DNA of 64,000 bases from Desulfovibrio gilichinskyi (GTDB taxonomy: Bacteria; Desulfobacterota; Desulfovibrionia; Desulfovibrionales; Desulfovibrionaceae), in contig NZ_FWZU01000003.1 of NCBI RefSeq assembly GCF_900177375.1, forward strand, positions 558,001-622,000. The letters run 5' to 3'. The notes beneath the pieces were generated by a model. That model worked only from the letters and a program-made list of their open reading frames with translations, did no database searches and was not told the origin of the DNA. Both the position numbers and the translations under genes were made by a program. This document shows positions 9,712-17,796 of this stretch, piece after piece; within the stretch, counting starts at the first letter, position 1, and every line of letters begins with the position of its first letter.

Positions 9712-9724
9712 TATTACAGTTTTA

Positions 9725-9767
9725 TTCAGGCTAGAACCCGGTGATTAGGCCGGGGTTCTAACCTGAA
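9725..9767. terminator. Hairpin between convergent genes
   Basis: A long imperfect stem: TTCAGG and TAGAACCC on the left pair with GGGTTCTA and CCTGAA on the right, with one mismatch. There is no good T-run, so it may act as a bidirectional stop or a 3' stabiliser. Confidence 0.5.
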
Positions 9768-9787
9768 CAGGCGTATTTAGTTCCTTT

Positions 9788-9997
9788 TTATGTTTTAATG
9801 TTTGCAATTGCGCCCTTGCCCGCAAAGTATGCGCCAAGAACACTTTTCTGGAAATCATAATCACTGTTGGTCGATGACGATGTTTGACTGGAGTTCAGGT
9901 AGTCGAGTGTCTTGGTGACAACCTGCGCTCCGAACAGTTGTTTGTCGGTCGCAGCCGAGATAGTAAATTCGCCTGAATTAATTGCTGAGATGTCCAT
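9788..9997 (-). CDS. Small motility-associated protein (YjfB-like)
   Basis: 69 residues from the ATG at 9997. That start is chosen over an in-frame start at 10051 because GGGAG lies 5 nt before it, and because the upstream codons overlap the transcript start expected from the sigma-28 promoter at 10042-10068. The N-terminus MDISAINSG and the segment QLFGAQVVTKTLDYLN resemble the short YjfB putative motility family; this similarity is modest. There is no signal peptide or membrane segment. It is monocistronic. The near-consensus FliA promoter is the strongest hint of function: expression late in flagellar assembly, with flagellin, chemotaxis and stator genes. Confidence 0.7.
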   Translation of the reverse strand: MDISAINSGEFTISAATDKQLFGAQVVTKTLDYLNSSQTSSSTNSDYDFQKSVLGAYFAGKGAIANIKT

Positions 9998-10041
9998 AAA
10001 AACTCCCTTTATGTTAAGGGTACTATTCACGCCTATCTGTC

Positions 10042-10068
10042 TAATCGGCAAAAGCGTAATTTACTTTA
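10042..10068 (-). promoter_or_regulatory. Sigma-28 (FliA) promoter
   Basis: On the minus strand: TAAAGTAA, an 11-nt spacer, then GCCGATTA. The E. coli-type consensus is TAAAGTTT-N11-GCCGATAA, so 13 of 16 positions match with exact spacing. It drives the small gene at 9788-9997. Confidence 0.8.
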
Positions 10069-10081
10069 GGGTAGAAAAATA

Positions 10082-10119
10082 AAAAACCTCAGTTCAAAAT
10101 AATTGGACTGAGGTTTTTA
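10082..10119. terminator. Terminator after mazG
   Basis: Stem of about 11 bp (CCTCAGTTCAA pairing with TTGGACTGAGG, including one G-U pair), loop AAATAA or shorter, with an A-run before and T-run after. It lies after the mazG stop on the minus strand. Confidence 0.85.
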
Positions 10120-10153
10120 GTCTTTTAGCTGAGACATATTTTAGTTATGTCTG

Positions 10154-10921
10154 CTACTTAATCTGATTCCAAAGCTCGTTTAGCTCAGAAAGTTCCATTT
10201 CAGAAACATCTTTATTCTGGTTTCGTGCGAGATCTTCCATTTTAGAAAATCTTTCTAAAAATTTAATGTTTGCTCTATCAAGAGCACTGTTTGCTTTAAT
10301 TCCTTTTCTGCGCCCAAGTTCAACTAGAGCGAACATGTAGTCGCCGAATTCTTCTTCGGATTTAGACATGTCGCCTGAATTAAGAGCTTCAGTCCATTCT
10401 TTCCATTCACTTTCAAGCTGCTGCGTGCACTGTGCATCTGATTCAAAAGTAAACCCAGCGCGTGCTGCCTTGGAGTTGATGCGGTAGGACTTTAGAAGTG
10501 GCGGCAGTCCTTTAGGTAGTGAATCGAAAATTTTATTCGAAGCGTCTTTTTCGCTGCGTTTAATTTTTTCCCAGTTACGGAGTAATTCAGCCTGATTTTC
10601 TATTTTGGCTTCCGCAAAAACATGCGGATGCCTTCTGATCATCTTGGCGGAGCTGGAATCAAGAGCGTCTTCAAGGGTGAATGACCCTTTTTTTTCATAC
10701 AGATCCGCTATGAAAAGAAGAAGAAACATTACATCGCCTAACTCTTCCATTGCTTCTTTTGAATCGTCTGCTCTGATCGCTTCGACCATTTCAAAAGCTT
10801 CTTCAACTACATAGTCGCAAAGCGAAAGGGGAGTCTGCTCTTTGTCCCATGGACAACCTTCAGGGCCGAGAAGTGCGGAGATAACTCCGCGTAATTTATC
10901 GAGTGATTTTGAATTATTCAT
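10154..10921 (-). CDS. mazG: Nucleoside triphosphate pyrophosphohydrolase MazG
   Basis: 255 residues, full length for the two-domain enzyme. The first MazG domain shows CPWDKEQTP, then EEAFEMVEAI and EELGDVMF, the EExxE/ExxD metal-binding helices. A second, weaker MazG-like repeat (EEFGDYMFALVELGRR) is near residue 190. It hydrolyses NTPs, including aberrant ones, to NMP and pyrophosphate in the cytoplasm. Its start lies 1 nt after the cvpA stop, so the two are cotranscribed. Confidence 0.95.
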   Translation of the reverse strand: MNNSKSLDKLRGVISALLGPEGCPWDKEQTPLSLCDYVVEEAFEMVEAIRADDSKEAMEELGDVMFLLLFIADLYEKKGSFTLEDALDSSSAKMIRRHPHVFAEAKIENQAELLRNWEKIKRSEKDASNKIFDSLPKGLPPLLKSYRINSKAARAGFTFESDAQCTQQLESEWKEWTEALNSGDMSKSEEEFGDYMFALVELGRRKGIKANSALDRANIKFLERFSKMEDLARNQNKDVSEMELSELNELWNQIK

Positions 10922-10922
10922 T

Positions 10923-11483
10923 TTACATGATGTCTTTGATTTGATTATTGAGTAAAGATTGTTCAGGAAGCATGGATTTAATATCCAGTGATTCTAAAAC
11001 ATTATCCGGTGCAAAACTAATAAAAAAGCTTGCAGTGGATATGACTTTCGGAGCTAGTTTTGATTTAGTTAAAAAATCTGCATTAGGCGTAAAACTGTTA
11101 AGAATAATAATGAGTATTCCGCCTACTAATACAGCTTCAACCAGTCCTAAAAAACCACCCAGAACTTGATCGGCCCAGCCCAGCATTGTTATTGTAAGAA
11201 TTTTCTTAATAACAATTCCAAGCAGTGCAGAAACAAGAACTGTTGCAGCAATTATCGAAAGATAGCTGAAAGCTTTTACAGTCCCGGGGCCGTCAAAAAA
11301 ATTACTGAAATAGGGCATGAGGTCTTGGTGATACCTTGCAGCCAGATAAAATCCTAAAATTAGGGAAAAAACAGAAATTGCTTCCCGCACGATTCCGCGA
11401 AGAAGTCCTCTGAAAATTAATCCTGCAGCAATAACTATAAGAATAATATCTAGCGAGTTTAGAGCTAATCCTGCTGTATTCAT
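10923..11483 (-). CDS. cvpA: CvpA family membrane protein
   Basis: 186 residues with four predicted membrane helices (about 8-25, 33-50, 70-90 and 115-135). The N-terminal pattern LNSLDIILIVIAAG...RGLLRGIVREAIS and GWADQVLGGFLGLVEA are characteristic of the family. In enterics CvpA is linked to colicin V production and envelope homeostasis; its molecular activity is not settled. It is the first gene of a cvpA-mazG unit with a 1-nt gap to mazG. A stretch of about 256 bp separates it from divergent rfbC. Confidence 0.93.
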   Translation of the reverse strand: MNTAGLALNSLDIILIVIAAGLIFRGLLRGIVREAISVFSLILGFYLAARYHQDLMPYFSNFFDGPGTVKAFSYLSIIAATVLVSALLGIVIKKILTITMLGWADQVLGGFLGLVEAVLVGGILIIILNSFTPNADFLTKSKLAPKVISTASFFISFAPDNVLESLDIKSMLPEQSLLNNQIKDIM

Positions 11484-11642
11484 TTGCCATTCCGATGTTT
11501 AAGGTTGGTTTGAAGACTGACGGTAAAATAATCCGAACAGCTTTAACCTGTTGATTACCTGCTACGGATACCAGACAGAGTCTAAAATGTGAATAAGGAG
11601 GATAGAGTAAGAAAAAAATTAATAAATATTCGACTCAACTAA

Positions 11643-11663
11643 AAAATGAGGTTGTGTCATTTT
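11643..11663. promoter_or_regulatory. Inverted repeat upstream of rfbC
   Basis: AAAATGA and TCATTTT, 7 bp each, separated by 7 nt, about 80 nt before rfbC. It could be a small operator or a leader hairpin. The rest of 11484-11739 shows nothing recognisable. Confidence 0.3.
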
Positions 11664-11739
11664 GCTAACTCGGTTAATTATCTTTTAATTTTATGTGATA
11701 TTTTGTTTTACAATGGGTGATTTCCCTTTGGAGGGGTTA

Positions 11740-12291
11740 ATGAATTTGGTTGAGACTGAGTTTCCAGGACTTTTTATTCTAGAACCCAAGGTTTTTAGGG
11801 ATGAAAGAGGTTTTTTTCTGGAAAGTTTTAATAGTGGGTTTTTCGAAAAAAAAGGTCTTCCTGTCGATTTTGTTCAGGACAATCATGCGTATTCAAAAGG
11901 GCGCGGGGTGTTGCGCGGGCTTCATTTTCAACTTCCGCCGTTTGCTCAGACTAAGCTTGTCTGGGTTACAAGAGGGGCTGTAATTGATGTAGTTGTGGAT
12001 TTGCGCAAAGGGTCTCCAACTTATTTGCAGTCATTCAAAATTGAGCTCTCGTCTGAAAATTTTCGCAGGCTGCTCATTCCTAAAGGCTTTGCACACGGTT
12101 ATGAAACATTAACCGATGAAAGTGAATTCATGTACAAAGTTGACGCCGGTTATGCCCCTGCGAGCGAAGCCGGTATCCGCTGGGATGATAAAGATCTTGC
12201 AATTGACTGGGAAACGCAGGATCCGATCCTTTCTGAAAAAGATAATAATCTTCCGGAGCTGGGTCAGTTTGATTCACCATTTGAATTTTAG
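11740..12291 (+). CDS. rfbC: dTDP-4-dehydrorhamnose 3,5-epimerase
   Basis: 183 residues from the ATG at 11740. This start is preferred over an in-frame one at 11695 because GGAGGGG directly precedes it and homologues start at the equivalent LVETEFPGLFILEP. RmlC cupin features: FRDERGFFLESFN, the active-site QDNHAYSKGRGVLRGLHFQ (catalytic His in LRGLHFQ), and KGFAHGYETL. It epimerises the 3' and 5' carbons of dTDP-4-keto-6-deoxyglucose on the way to dTDP-L-rhamnose for surface polysaccharide. The other rml genes are not adjacent. No clear terminator follows. Confidence 0.95.
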   Translation: MNLVETEFPGLFILEPKVFRDERGFFLESFNSGFFEKKGLPVDFVQDNHAYSKGRGVLRGLHFQLPPFAQTKLVWVTRGAVIDVVVDLRKGSPTYLQSFKIELSSENFRRLLIPKGFAHGYETLTDESEFMYKVDAGYAPASEAGIRWDDKDLAIDWETQDPILSEKDNNLPELGQFDSPFEF

Positions 12292-12371
12292 CTGAATGTT
12301 TTTCAGAAGGGTATAAAGTGGCCGCCGTACTCGTGGTGAGATTATAGAGTATTTTTATGTGTCCGGGAACT

Positions 12372-12389
12372 TTGTGAAAAGTTTCATAT
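12372..12389 (+). promoter_or_regulatory. Rex-like operator before qrcABCD
   Basis: TTGTGA-N6-TCATAT: the left half matches the Rex half-site exactly, and the right half matches 4 of 6 of TCACAA. A second TTTCACAA half-site lies at 12449-12456. Rex is an NADH/NAD-sensing repressor of energy genes in Desulfovibrio; binding here is inferred. Confidence 0.45.
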
Positions 12390-12393
12390 TCTC

Positions 12394-12423
12394 TTGACAT
12401 AGAAAGATTCTCTATTTTAGAAG
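12394..12423 (+). promoter_or_regulatory. Candidate sigma-70 promoter of qrcABCD
   Basis: A consensus -35 TTGACA (12394-12399), 18-nt spacing, then TAGAAG (12418-12423). It is immediately downstream of the Rex-like site and about 50 nt before the qrcA start. Confidence 0.5.
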
Positions 12424-12481
12424 ATATGGCGTTAATAGGTTGTTTATGTTTCACAAAACTTAAGGAGTGTGGGGCGAGGTT

Positions 12482-13033
12482 ATGGAGGAGAAAAGAGCAT
12501 CGAAGCAATGTGGAGGAGTTTTTCCTTTCTTCATCGGTGTCCTTGCGAGCTTGGTAATTGGTTGGTGGGTTTTCCCTCAGGTTCTTTATAGTCAGAAAAC
12601 TCAGCCTTTCAATTTCAGTCACAAGGTTCACGTAGAAGGTGAAGGAATGGAATGTGAGTCGTGTCACACGTTTTTGGAAGATGGATCTTTTGCAGGTCTG
12701 CCTTCAAATGAAAAGTGTGCTGAATGTCACGAAGATGTCCTTGGTGAGACAAAGGATGAAGAAATCTTTGTAACTCAGTATGTTAAGAAGAACGTTGAGG
12801 TTCCTTGGCTGGTTTATCAATATCAGCCTGACAACGTATACTTTTCGCACATGGCGCACAAAGGCTTCGAGTGTACAGAATGCCATCCCGACGTTGGCAA
12901 GAGCAACACCCTGCCGACGTATTACGAAAACAGGATAAGCGGTTACAGCAAGCAGACCATGAAGATGTGGCAGTGTGAACGCTGTCATGCGGAAGTTGGT
13001 ACCAGCAACGCATGTTACGTCTGCCATAAGTAA
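12482..13033 (+). CDS. qrcA: QrcA, multihaem cytochrome c subunit of menaquinone reductase
   Basis: 183 residues from the ATG at 12482, with GGGGCGAGG before it; an upstream GTG at 12467 sits on the purine-rich site itself. An N-terminal hydrophobic segment (about 15-35) serves as a signal anchor. I count five CXXCH haem motifs (CESCH, CAECH, CTECH, CERCH, CYVCH), plus extra histidines in FSHKVH and FSHMAHK that can serve as distal ligands. Periplasmic side: it accepts electrons from type I cytochrome c3, which is reduced by hydrogenases and formate dehydrogenases. It is the first gene of qrcABCD, 13 bp before qrcB. The purified complex is described as holding six c haems, one more than the motifs seen here. 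Confidence 0.93.
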   Translation: MEEKRASKQCGGVFPFFIGVLASLVIGWWVFPQVLYSQKTQPFNFSHKVHVEGEGMECESCHTFLEDGSFAGLPSNEKCAECHEDVLGETKDEEIFVTQYVKKNVEVPWLVYQYQPDNVYFSHMAHKGFECTECHPDVGKSNTLPTYYENRISGYSKQTMKMWQCERCHAEVGTSNACYVCHK

Positions 13034-13046
13034 GTGAGGGACTGCA

Positions 13047-15119
13047 ATGGGTATTGATCGCAGAACTTTTATTCAATTGGTTACAGGTGGTGTTGTAGGT
13101 TCACTCTTCACACCTGTTATTTGGAAATCTTTGGATGATGCCGCTATTTGGTCCCAGAACTGGTCTTGGATTCCAAGACTTAAGTACGGAGAGATCACTG
13201 AGCAGGCAACATTGTCCAAATTTGGACCTTCCCCGTGTTCTTTGACGGTTAAATCCGTCGGAGGCAGCCCTTACGTAGTAAAGGGGAATGTTGAAAATGA
13301 AATGAGCAAAGGCGGCGTTGACGCGATAAGCGCAGGCGGTGCACAGCTTCTTTACAGTCCTTCCCGTGTGAATGGACCTATGAAAAAGGTCGCAGACGGT
13401 AAGTATGAGTCTATCTCCTGGGAAGAAGCTGAGAAAATGCTCTCAGAAAAACTTTCTGCCGTTAAAGGGCAGGCCGGAAAACTCGCCATCGTAAGCGGCG
13501 ACGCTACCGGAACTTCCAGCGAAGTGTTGTCTGCTTTTGCCGCAGGTATGGGAAGCAATGATTGCTACCTTATGTCTGGTGATGCGCAGTCAGCAGCAGT
13601 TGCGCTGGACAATATGGGCGGCAGCGGACAGATCGGTTATGATCTGGACAATGCTGATTTTGTTTTGTTCGTGGGAGCAGATGCAATGAACTCATGGGGT
13701 TCAGTTGTAAGAAATCAGCGTGTATTTTCCGATATGCGTCCTACCGGTGAAGACGTAAAGAGTGTGTATGTTTATGCCGGACCTTTCCTTAACAGTACAG
13801 CTTCTTCAAGCGATAAGTGGATTCCTGTGGCCCCTGGTGCAGGTGCTATTTTCAGCCTCGGTCTTGCTTATCATCTGCTTAATTCCGGAGCTTCAGCTTC
13901 AGTTTCTGATTTTGCTGATTTCAAAACTCTGGTTATGTCCAGATTTACTCCTGACAAGGTTGAAAAAGCAATCGGTGTAGCTCCAGGAGTTATGGCTGGA
14001 CTCGCTAAGCAGCTTATGTCTGCTTCCGCACCGCTTGTTATTTCAGGTTCTGAATTCGGACAGGGCGCAGGCGGAGCTGACATTATAGCAGCTTCCGCAA
14101 TCAATATGCTTCTCGGTCAGGTCGGTAAGAAGGGCGGAATGAAGCTCCTCGCTGATCTTCCTGTCGCAGTTGAGTCCGCTGTCAGCCGTGCAGAACTTAC
14201 CCGCAGAGATTTTGCCGGTTATCTTGCAGCAGTGGCTTCAGATAAAGTTAATACTCCTGCAGTGCTTTTGGTTTACGAAGCTAACCCGGTGTATGCAATG
14301 CCACAGGCCGAAACAATGGCTGCCGCAATTGCTAAAGTACCTTTTCTCGTAAGTTTCAGCACATGGATGGATGAAACAGCTTCTAAAGCGGACTTGATCA
14401 TGCCTAACCCGCACAGTTTTGAGCGTTTTGACGATGCACAGACTCCTTACGGAGTCGGTACTGCAATGCTCAGCGCATGTGCTCCGGTCATCGGGCCTCT
14501 TTATAACGGCAAGTCAACAATTGATGTTGTTCTCGGCGTTGCAAGTGTGCTCGGTATTGATCTCGGATATGAATCTGCTGAAGCGGTTTTGCAGGCTAAG
14601 GCCGAAAAAGCCGGAGCAGATTGGGATTCACTTATTGGTGGGGCGGCTTTTATTTCTGATTCTACAGAGTCAGATTCACTTAAGTTTGCTGCGTCCGTAC
14701 TTTCTAAGGCTGTTGCTATGCCTAAGGGTGGCGAACTGGCACTGGCTCCTTATGCTAAGCTCAACGTCGGATCCTCTACAATGGCAATTCCGCCATTGAA
14801 CTGTGTGACAATCAGCAAGTTCGAGCTGCTAGGCAAAGACCTCTTCGTTCAGATTAATGGCGTAACCGCAAAGAAACTTAATGTTTCCGAAGGTTCTAAA
14901 ATTAAGCTTACCGGAACAGGCGGAGAGTGTGTTGCCAGAGTCCACATCAACGAAGGCGTAATGAACGATGTGATTGCCGCACCTCTTGGTTTAGGTCATA
15001 CCGCTTGGGATGTTTTTTCCCGCGGGAAAGGCGATAACATCTTCAAAATTATCACTGTTAGCACTGAGCCCGGCACCGATATGGCCGTCTGGACCAGTTC
15101 TGTCGTGAGCATCGCCTAA
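13047..15119 (+). CDS. qrcB: QrcB, molybdopterin-oxidoreductase-like subunit
   Basis: 690 residues. The N-terminus MGIDRRTFIQLVTGG is a twin-arginine-type signal/anchor, so the protein is exported folded to the periplasmic face. The body follows the DMSO-reductase/CISM large-subunit fold (WEEAEKML, a central Rossmann-like region, and a C-terminal cofactor-domain-like end near 590-690). It lacks the N-terminal CxxC...C iron-sulfur motif and has no obvious molybdenum-ligating Cys/Sec. This fits the description of QrcB as a cofactor-free structural homologue. It lies between qrcA (13 bp) and qrcC (23 bp). Confidence 0.93.
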   Translation: MGIDRRTFIQLVTGGVVGSLFTPVIWKSLDDAAIWSQNWSWIPRLKYGEITEQATLSKFGPSPCSLTVKSVGGSPYVVKGNVENEMSKGGVDAISAGGAQLLYSPSRVNGPMKKVADGKYESISWEEAEKMLSEKLSAVKGQAGKLAIVSGDATGTSSEVLSAFAAGMGSNDCYLMSGDAQSAAVALDNMGGSGQIGYDLDNADFVLFVGADAMNSWGSVVRNQRVFSDMRPTGEDVKSVYVYAGPFLNSTASSSDKWIPVAPGAGAIFSLGLAYHLLNSGASASVSDFADFKTLVMSRFTPDKVEKAIGVAPGVMAGLAKQLMSASAPLVISGSEFGQGAGGADIIAASAINMLLGQVGKKGGMKLLADLPVAVESAVSRAELTRRDFAGYLAAVASDKVNTPAVLLVYEANPVYAMPQAETMAAAIAKVPFLVSFSTWMDETASKADLIMPNPHSFERFDDAQTPYGVGTAMLSACAPVIGPLYNGKSTIDVVLGVASVLGIDLGYESAEAVLQAKAEKAGADWDSLIGGAAFISDSTESDSLKFAASVLSKAVAMPKGGELALAPYAKLNVGSSTMAIPPLNCVTISKFELLGKDLFVQINGVTAKKLNVSEGSKIKLTGTGGECVARVHINEGVMNDVIAAPLGLGHTAWDVFSRGKGDNIFKIITVSTEPGTDMAVWTSSVVSIA

Positions 15120-15142
15120 ATTAAAGTCAGGGGATTCACGTT

Positions 15143-15901
15143 ATGCAACATATTGAATTTGATACTAAATGGACCATGGTAGTTGATCTGGACAAGTGTA
15201 CCGGTTGCGGTGCTTGTATGGTTTCATGCCAGGCAGAAAATAATATAGCACCAATGGAAGACGGTTCTAACAAACTGAAAACTCTTACTTGGTTGCTTGT
15301 TTATGAACTTAATAATGGAAAGGATTTCCCTGAAAGGGAAACAGCATACCTGCCAAGACCTTGTATGCAGTGCGGAAAACCTGCTTGTGTTCCTGTCTGT
15401 CCTGTAGTTGCTACTACTAAGGATGAAGAAGGCGGAATCGTCAGTCAGATTTATCCTCGCTGTATCGGTTGCCGGTACTGTATGGCTGCATGTCCTTACC
15501 ACGCTCGTTACTTTGGTTGGTTAGATCCAGTCTGGCCTGAAGGTATGGACAAAGCACTTTCCCCTTCAACATCTACGCGTCCTCGCGGTGTTGTTGAAAA
15601 ATGTAACTTTTGTCATACCAGATTGCTTAATGCCCGTACGCGTGCACGCGCTGAAGGAATGGATCCTAAGAATCTTCCTGACGGTTGGTATAAACCGGCT
15701 TGTCTTGAAGCATGCCCCACAGGCGCAATCTCTTTCGGAGACTCAAAGAATCCTGAACATAAGGTCCATGATCTTATTAAGGATAAAAATGCTTTCCGTC
15801 TTCTCGAAAGTATCGGCATGGACCCTCAGGTCTATTACATCAGCCGTCGTGATTGGGTGCGTGAGCAGAGTGATAACCACTTGCCTAACGACAAGCACTA
15901 G
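15143..15901 (+). CDS. qrcC: QrcC, periplasmic iron-sulfur subunit
   Basis: 252 residues with four ferredoxin-like cysteine groups: CTGCGACMVSC near residue 18, CMQCGKPACVPVC near 75, CIGCRYCMAAC near 108, and CNFCHTRL with CLEACPTGA near 150-200. This is the CISM four-cluster subunit that links the cytochrome/QrcB side to the membrane quinone site. It has no signal peptide of its own, as usual for partners that travel with a Tat substrate. It sits 23 bp after qrcB and 14 bp before qrcD. Confidence 0.95.
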   Translation: MQHIEFDTKWTMVVDLDKCTGCGACMVSCQAENNIAPMEDGSNKLKTLTWLLVYELNNGKDFPERETAYLPRPCMQCGKPACVPVCPVVATTKDEEGGIVSQIYPRCIGCRYCMAACPYHARYFGWLDPVWPEGMDKALSPSTSTRPRGVVEKCNFCHTRLLNARTRARAEGMDPKNLPDGWYKPACLEACPTGAISFGDSKNPEHKVHDLIKDKNAFRLLESIGMDPQVYYISRRDWVREQSDNHLPNDKH

Positions 15902-15915
15902 GAGGGAGGTCAATA

Positions 15916-17145
15916 ATGGATAGAAATCTCTTCCCCGAAGGCGTAACCCGCTGTGGATTGCCGAAGTTCTCCATATGGATGGCTTTTGTTGCAATATTCT
16001 TACTCTGGGGAGTCTATGCCGCTGTGAAAATATTCGCAAACGGTATCGGCGTAACAGGCTTAGATAACTACTTCGGGTTCGGACTGTGGATTACTTTTGA
16101 CCTTGCGGTTATCGCACTTGGAGCCGGCGCATTCTTTACCGGATTTCTCAAGTACATCCTCAAGATCGATCAACTTAAAAATATTGTTAACTTAGCTGTT
16201 ATACTTGGATTCTTGTGCTACTCGGGCGCAATGCTTATCCTGACTATGGATATCGGGCAGCCGATTCGTGCATGGTTCGGTTACTGGCATCCTAATGTGC
16301 ACTCCATGCTGACAGAAGTTATCTTCTGTATTACCTGCTACTGCACAGTCTTGATCATTGAGTTTATTCCGTTGGTCCTTGAGCAGAAGCAGCTTAATAA
16401 AATTCCTTTCCTGCATCACTTTGCCCATCACTTACATGTGAATATGGCTTTGTTTGCCGGTATCGGAACTTTCCTTTCAACATTCCATCAGGGTTCACTG
16501 GGTGGTATGTACGGCGTTATGTTTGGCCGTCCATATGCCTTCCGTGAAGGTTTCTTCATCTGGCCATGGACTTTCTTCCTTTTTGTTCTTTCAGCTGTTG
16601 GTTCCGGTCCTGTTTTCACAGTTCTGGTATGTACCATCATTGAAAAGATGACAGGCAAAAAGCTTGTGGAATACAAAGTAAAAGCTCTTATGGGTAAAAT
16701 CGCCGGTTCAATGCTCTGTCTGTACATGTTCTTCAAGATCATTGACACATGGGCATGGGCAACCGGTTATCTTCCTTCTGTAGGCCTTACTTTTGATGAA
16801 ATGTTTTACGGAACTATTTACGGTAAATGGTTGATGTGGACTGAACTTGGTTTGTGCGGCGTAGTCCCTGCGATTATGCTGATCACTCCTTCTATCAGAA
16901 ACAATCCCGCTTTGCTTTATACTGCTGCAATCCTCGATTGTATCGGTATCAGCATTAACCGTTACGTGTTCACTGTTCAGACCATCGCAATTCCGGTTTT
17001 ACCTTTTGACAGTTGGCAGACATATGCTCCTAACTGGGCAGAATGGGCTACTTCCGGAATGATCGTCGCTTATGGTATACTTGTACTCAGTCTTTGTTAC
17101 AGGTACCTGCCTGTCTTCCCTCAGGAAGTTAAGCTGAACAAGTAA
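15916..17145 (+). CDS. qrcD: QrcD, NrfD-type integral membrane quinone-binding subunit
   Basis: 409 residues with about ten membrane helices, the NrfD/PsrC family size. It starts with GGAGGGAGG before the ATG. The region around HLHVNMALFAGIGTFLSTFHQGSLGG is the conserved part of the family. It provides the menaquinone site and proton path of Qrc. It is the last gene of the operon; a perfect hairpin follows at 17171. Together QrcABCD couples periplasmic hydrogen and formate oxidation to menaquinone reduction, feeding QmoABC during sulfate reduction. Confidence 0.95.
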   Translation: MDRNLFPEGVTRCGLPKFSIWMAFVAIFLLWGVYAAVKIFANGIGVTGLDNYFGFGLWITFDLAVIALGAGAFFTGFLKYILKIDQLKNIVNLAVILGFLCYSGAMLILTMDIGQPIRAWFGYWHPNVHSMLTEVIFCITCYCTVLIIEFIPLVLEQKQLNKIPFLHHFAHHLHVNMALFAGIGTFLSTFHQGSLGGMYGVMFGRPYAFREGFFIWPWTFFLFVLSAVGSGPVFTVLVCTIIEKMTGKKLVEYKVKALMGKIAGSMLCLYMFFKIIDTWAWATGYLPSVGLTFDEMFYGTIYGKWLMWTELGLCGVVPAIMLITPSIRNNPALLYTAAILDCIGISINRYVFTVQTIAIPVLPFDSWQTYAPNWAEWATSGMIVAYGILVLSLCYRYLPVFPQEVKLNK

Positions 17146-17170
17146 TTTTAAGCAGATACGTTTGTTTTTG

Positions 17171-17207
17171 AAGGCCCGATTCATATGAATCGGGCCTTTT
17201 ATTTTTT
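17171..17207 (+). terminator. Terminator after qrcABCD
   Basis: A 28-nt perfect palindrome (17171-17198), AAGGCCCGATTCAT paired with its complement, then TTATTTTTT. Confidence 0.92.
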
Positions 17208-17238
17208 GGTGGATATTTCGGATGAAGCTTATTGATAT

Positions 17239-17679
17239 TTAAAAAGTTGAAACTTTTAGATGTAAAATTGGATAAGGTTTGCCCATATCGTCTACTTCAG
17301 AGCGTTCAATAACTTTGAACCCTAGTTTTCTATAAAATATGAATGCGGAATCGTTTTGTTCATTAACATCAACGGAATTAATATCGAGTTCATCTAAAGC
17401 ATACTGCATAAGTTTTGTTCCGATTCCTTGCCGGAAATAATCTGGCAGAACAAACAGCATTTCCACTTTTCGATCCGCAACTCCCATAAAACCGATAATT
17501 TTTGAATTTTTATTTTTGATACAATAGAGTTGAACTGCTGGTAGAAATTCATTTAGTATTAACGGTTTAAAGTAGTTAATGTCTTCTTCAGAAAGAAAAT
17601 TGTGTGTTGCCCGTACTGATAATTCCCAAATGTTGAGACAATCCTTGTACTCTGTCTCAGCTACTTTATCCAAAAACAT
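17239..17679 (-). CDS. GNAT family N-acetyltransferase, YjaB-like
   Basis: 146 residues. The acetyl-CoA loop reads FRQGIGTKLMQYAL (Q/RxxGxG/A). Very YjaB-like stretches are SVRATHNFLSEEDI near the start and VNEQNDSAFIFYRKLGFKV followed by RSEVDDMGKPYPILHL at the end. E. coli YjaB acetylates small molecules or peptides in vitro; the physiological substrate is unclear. It is monocistronic and convergent with qrcD. Cytoplasmic. Confidence 0.88.
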   Translation of the reverse strand: MFLDKVAETEYKDCLNIWELSVRATHNFLSEEDINYFKPLILNEFLPAVQLYCIKNKNSKIIGFMGVADRKVEMLFVLPDYFRQGIGTKLMQYALDELDINSVDVNEQNDSAFIFYRKLGFKVIERSEVDDMGKPYPILHLKVSTF

Positions 17680-17731
17680 ATCAGCTCCATGTTATGTGTT
17701 ACCCAGTCCGAATTATAATTTTTAAAAATAT

Positions 17732-17766
17732 AAAAAAATGGCCAGACCTTAGAAAAAGGCTGGCCA
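17732..17766 (-). terminator. Terminator after the 17797-18396 gene
   Basis: TGGCCAG and CCTT pair with AAGG and CTGGCCA (17739-17766). The A-run at 17732-17738 becomes a T-run on the minus strand. Confidence 0.85.
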
Positions 17767-17796
17767 CTTCGTATCTATATCTAGCTTAAATAAGAC

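Noticed and set aside
12128-12667. 179-codon minus-strand frame over rfbC and qrcA
   Set aside because: It overlaps two well-supported genes on the other strand, and its translation shows no domain or coding signature.
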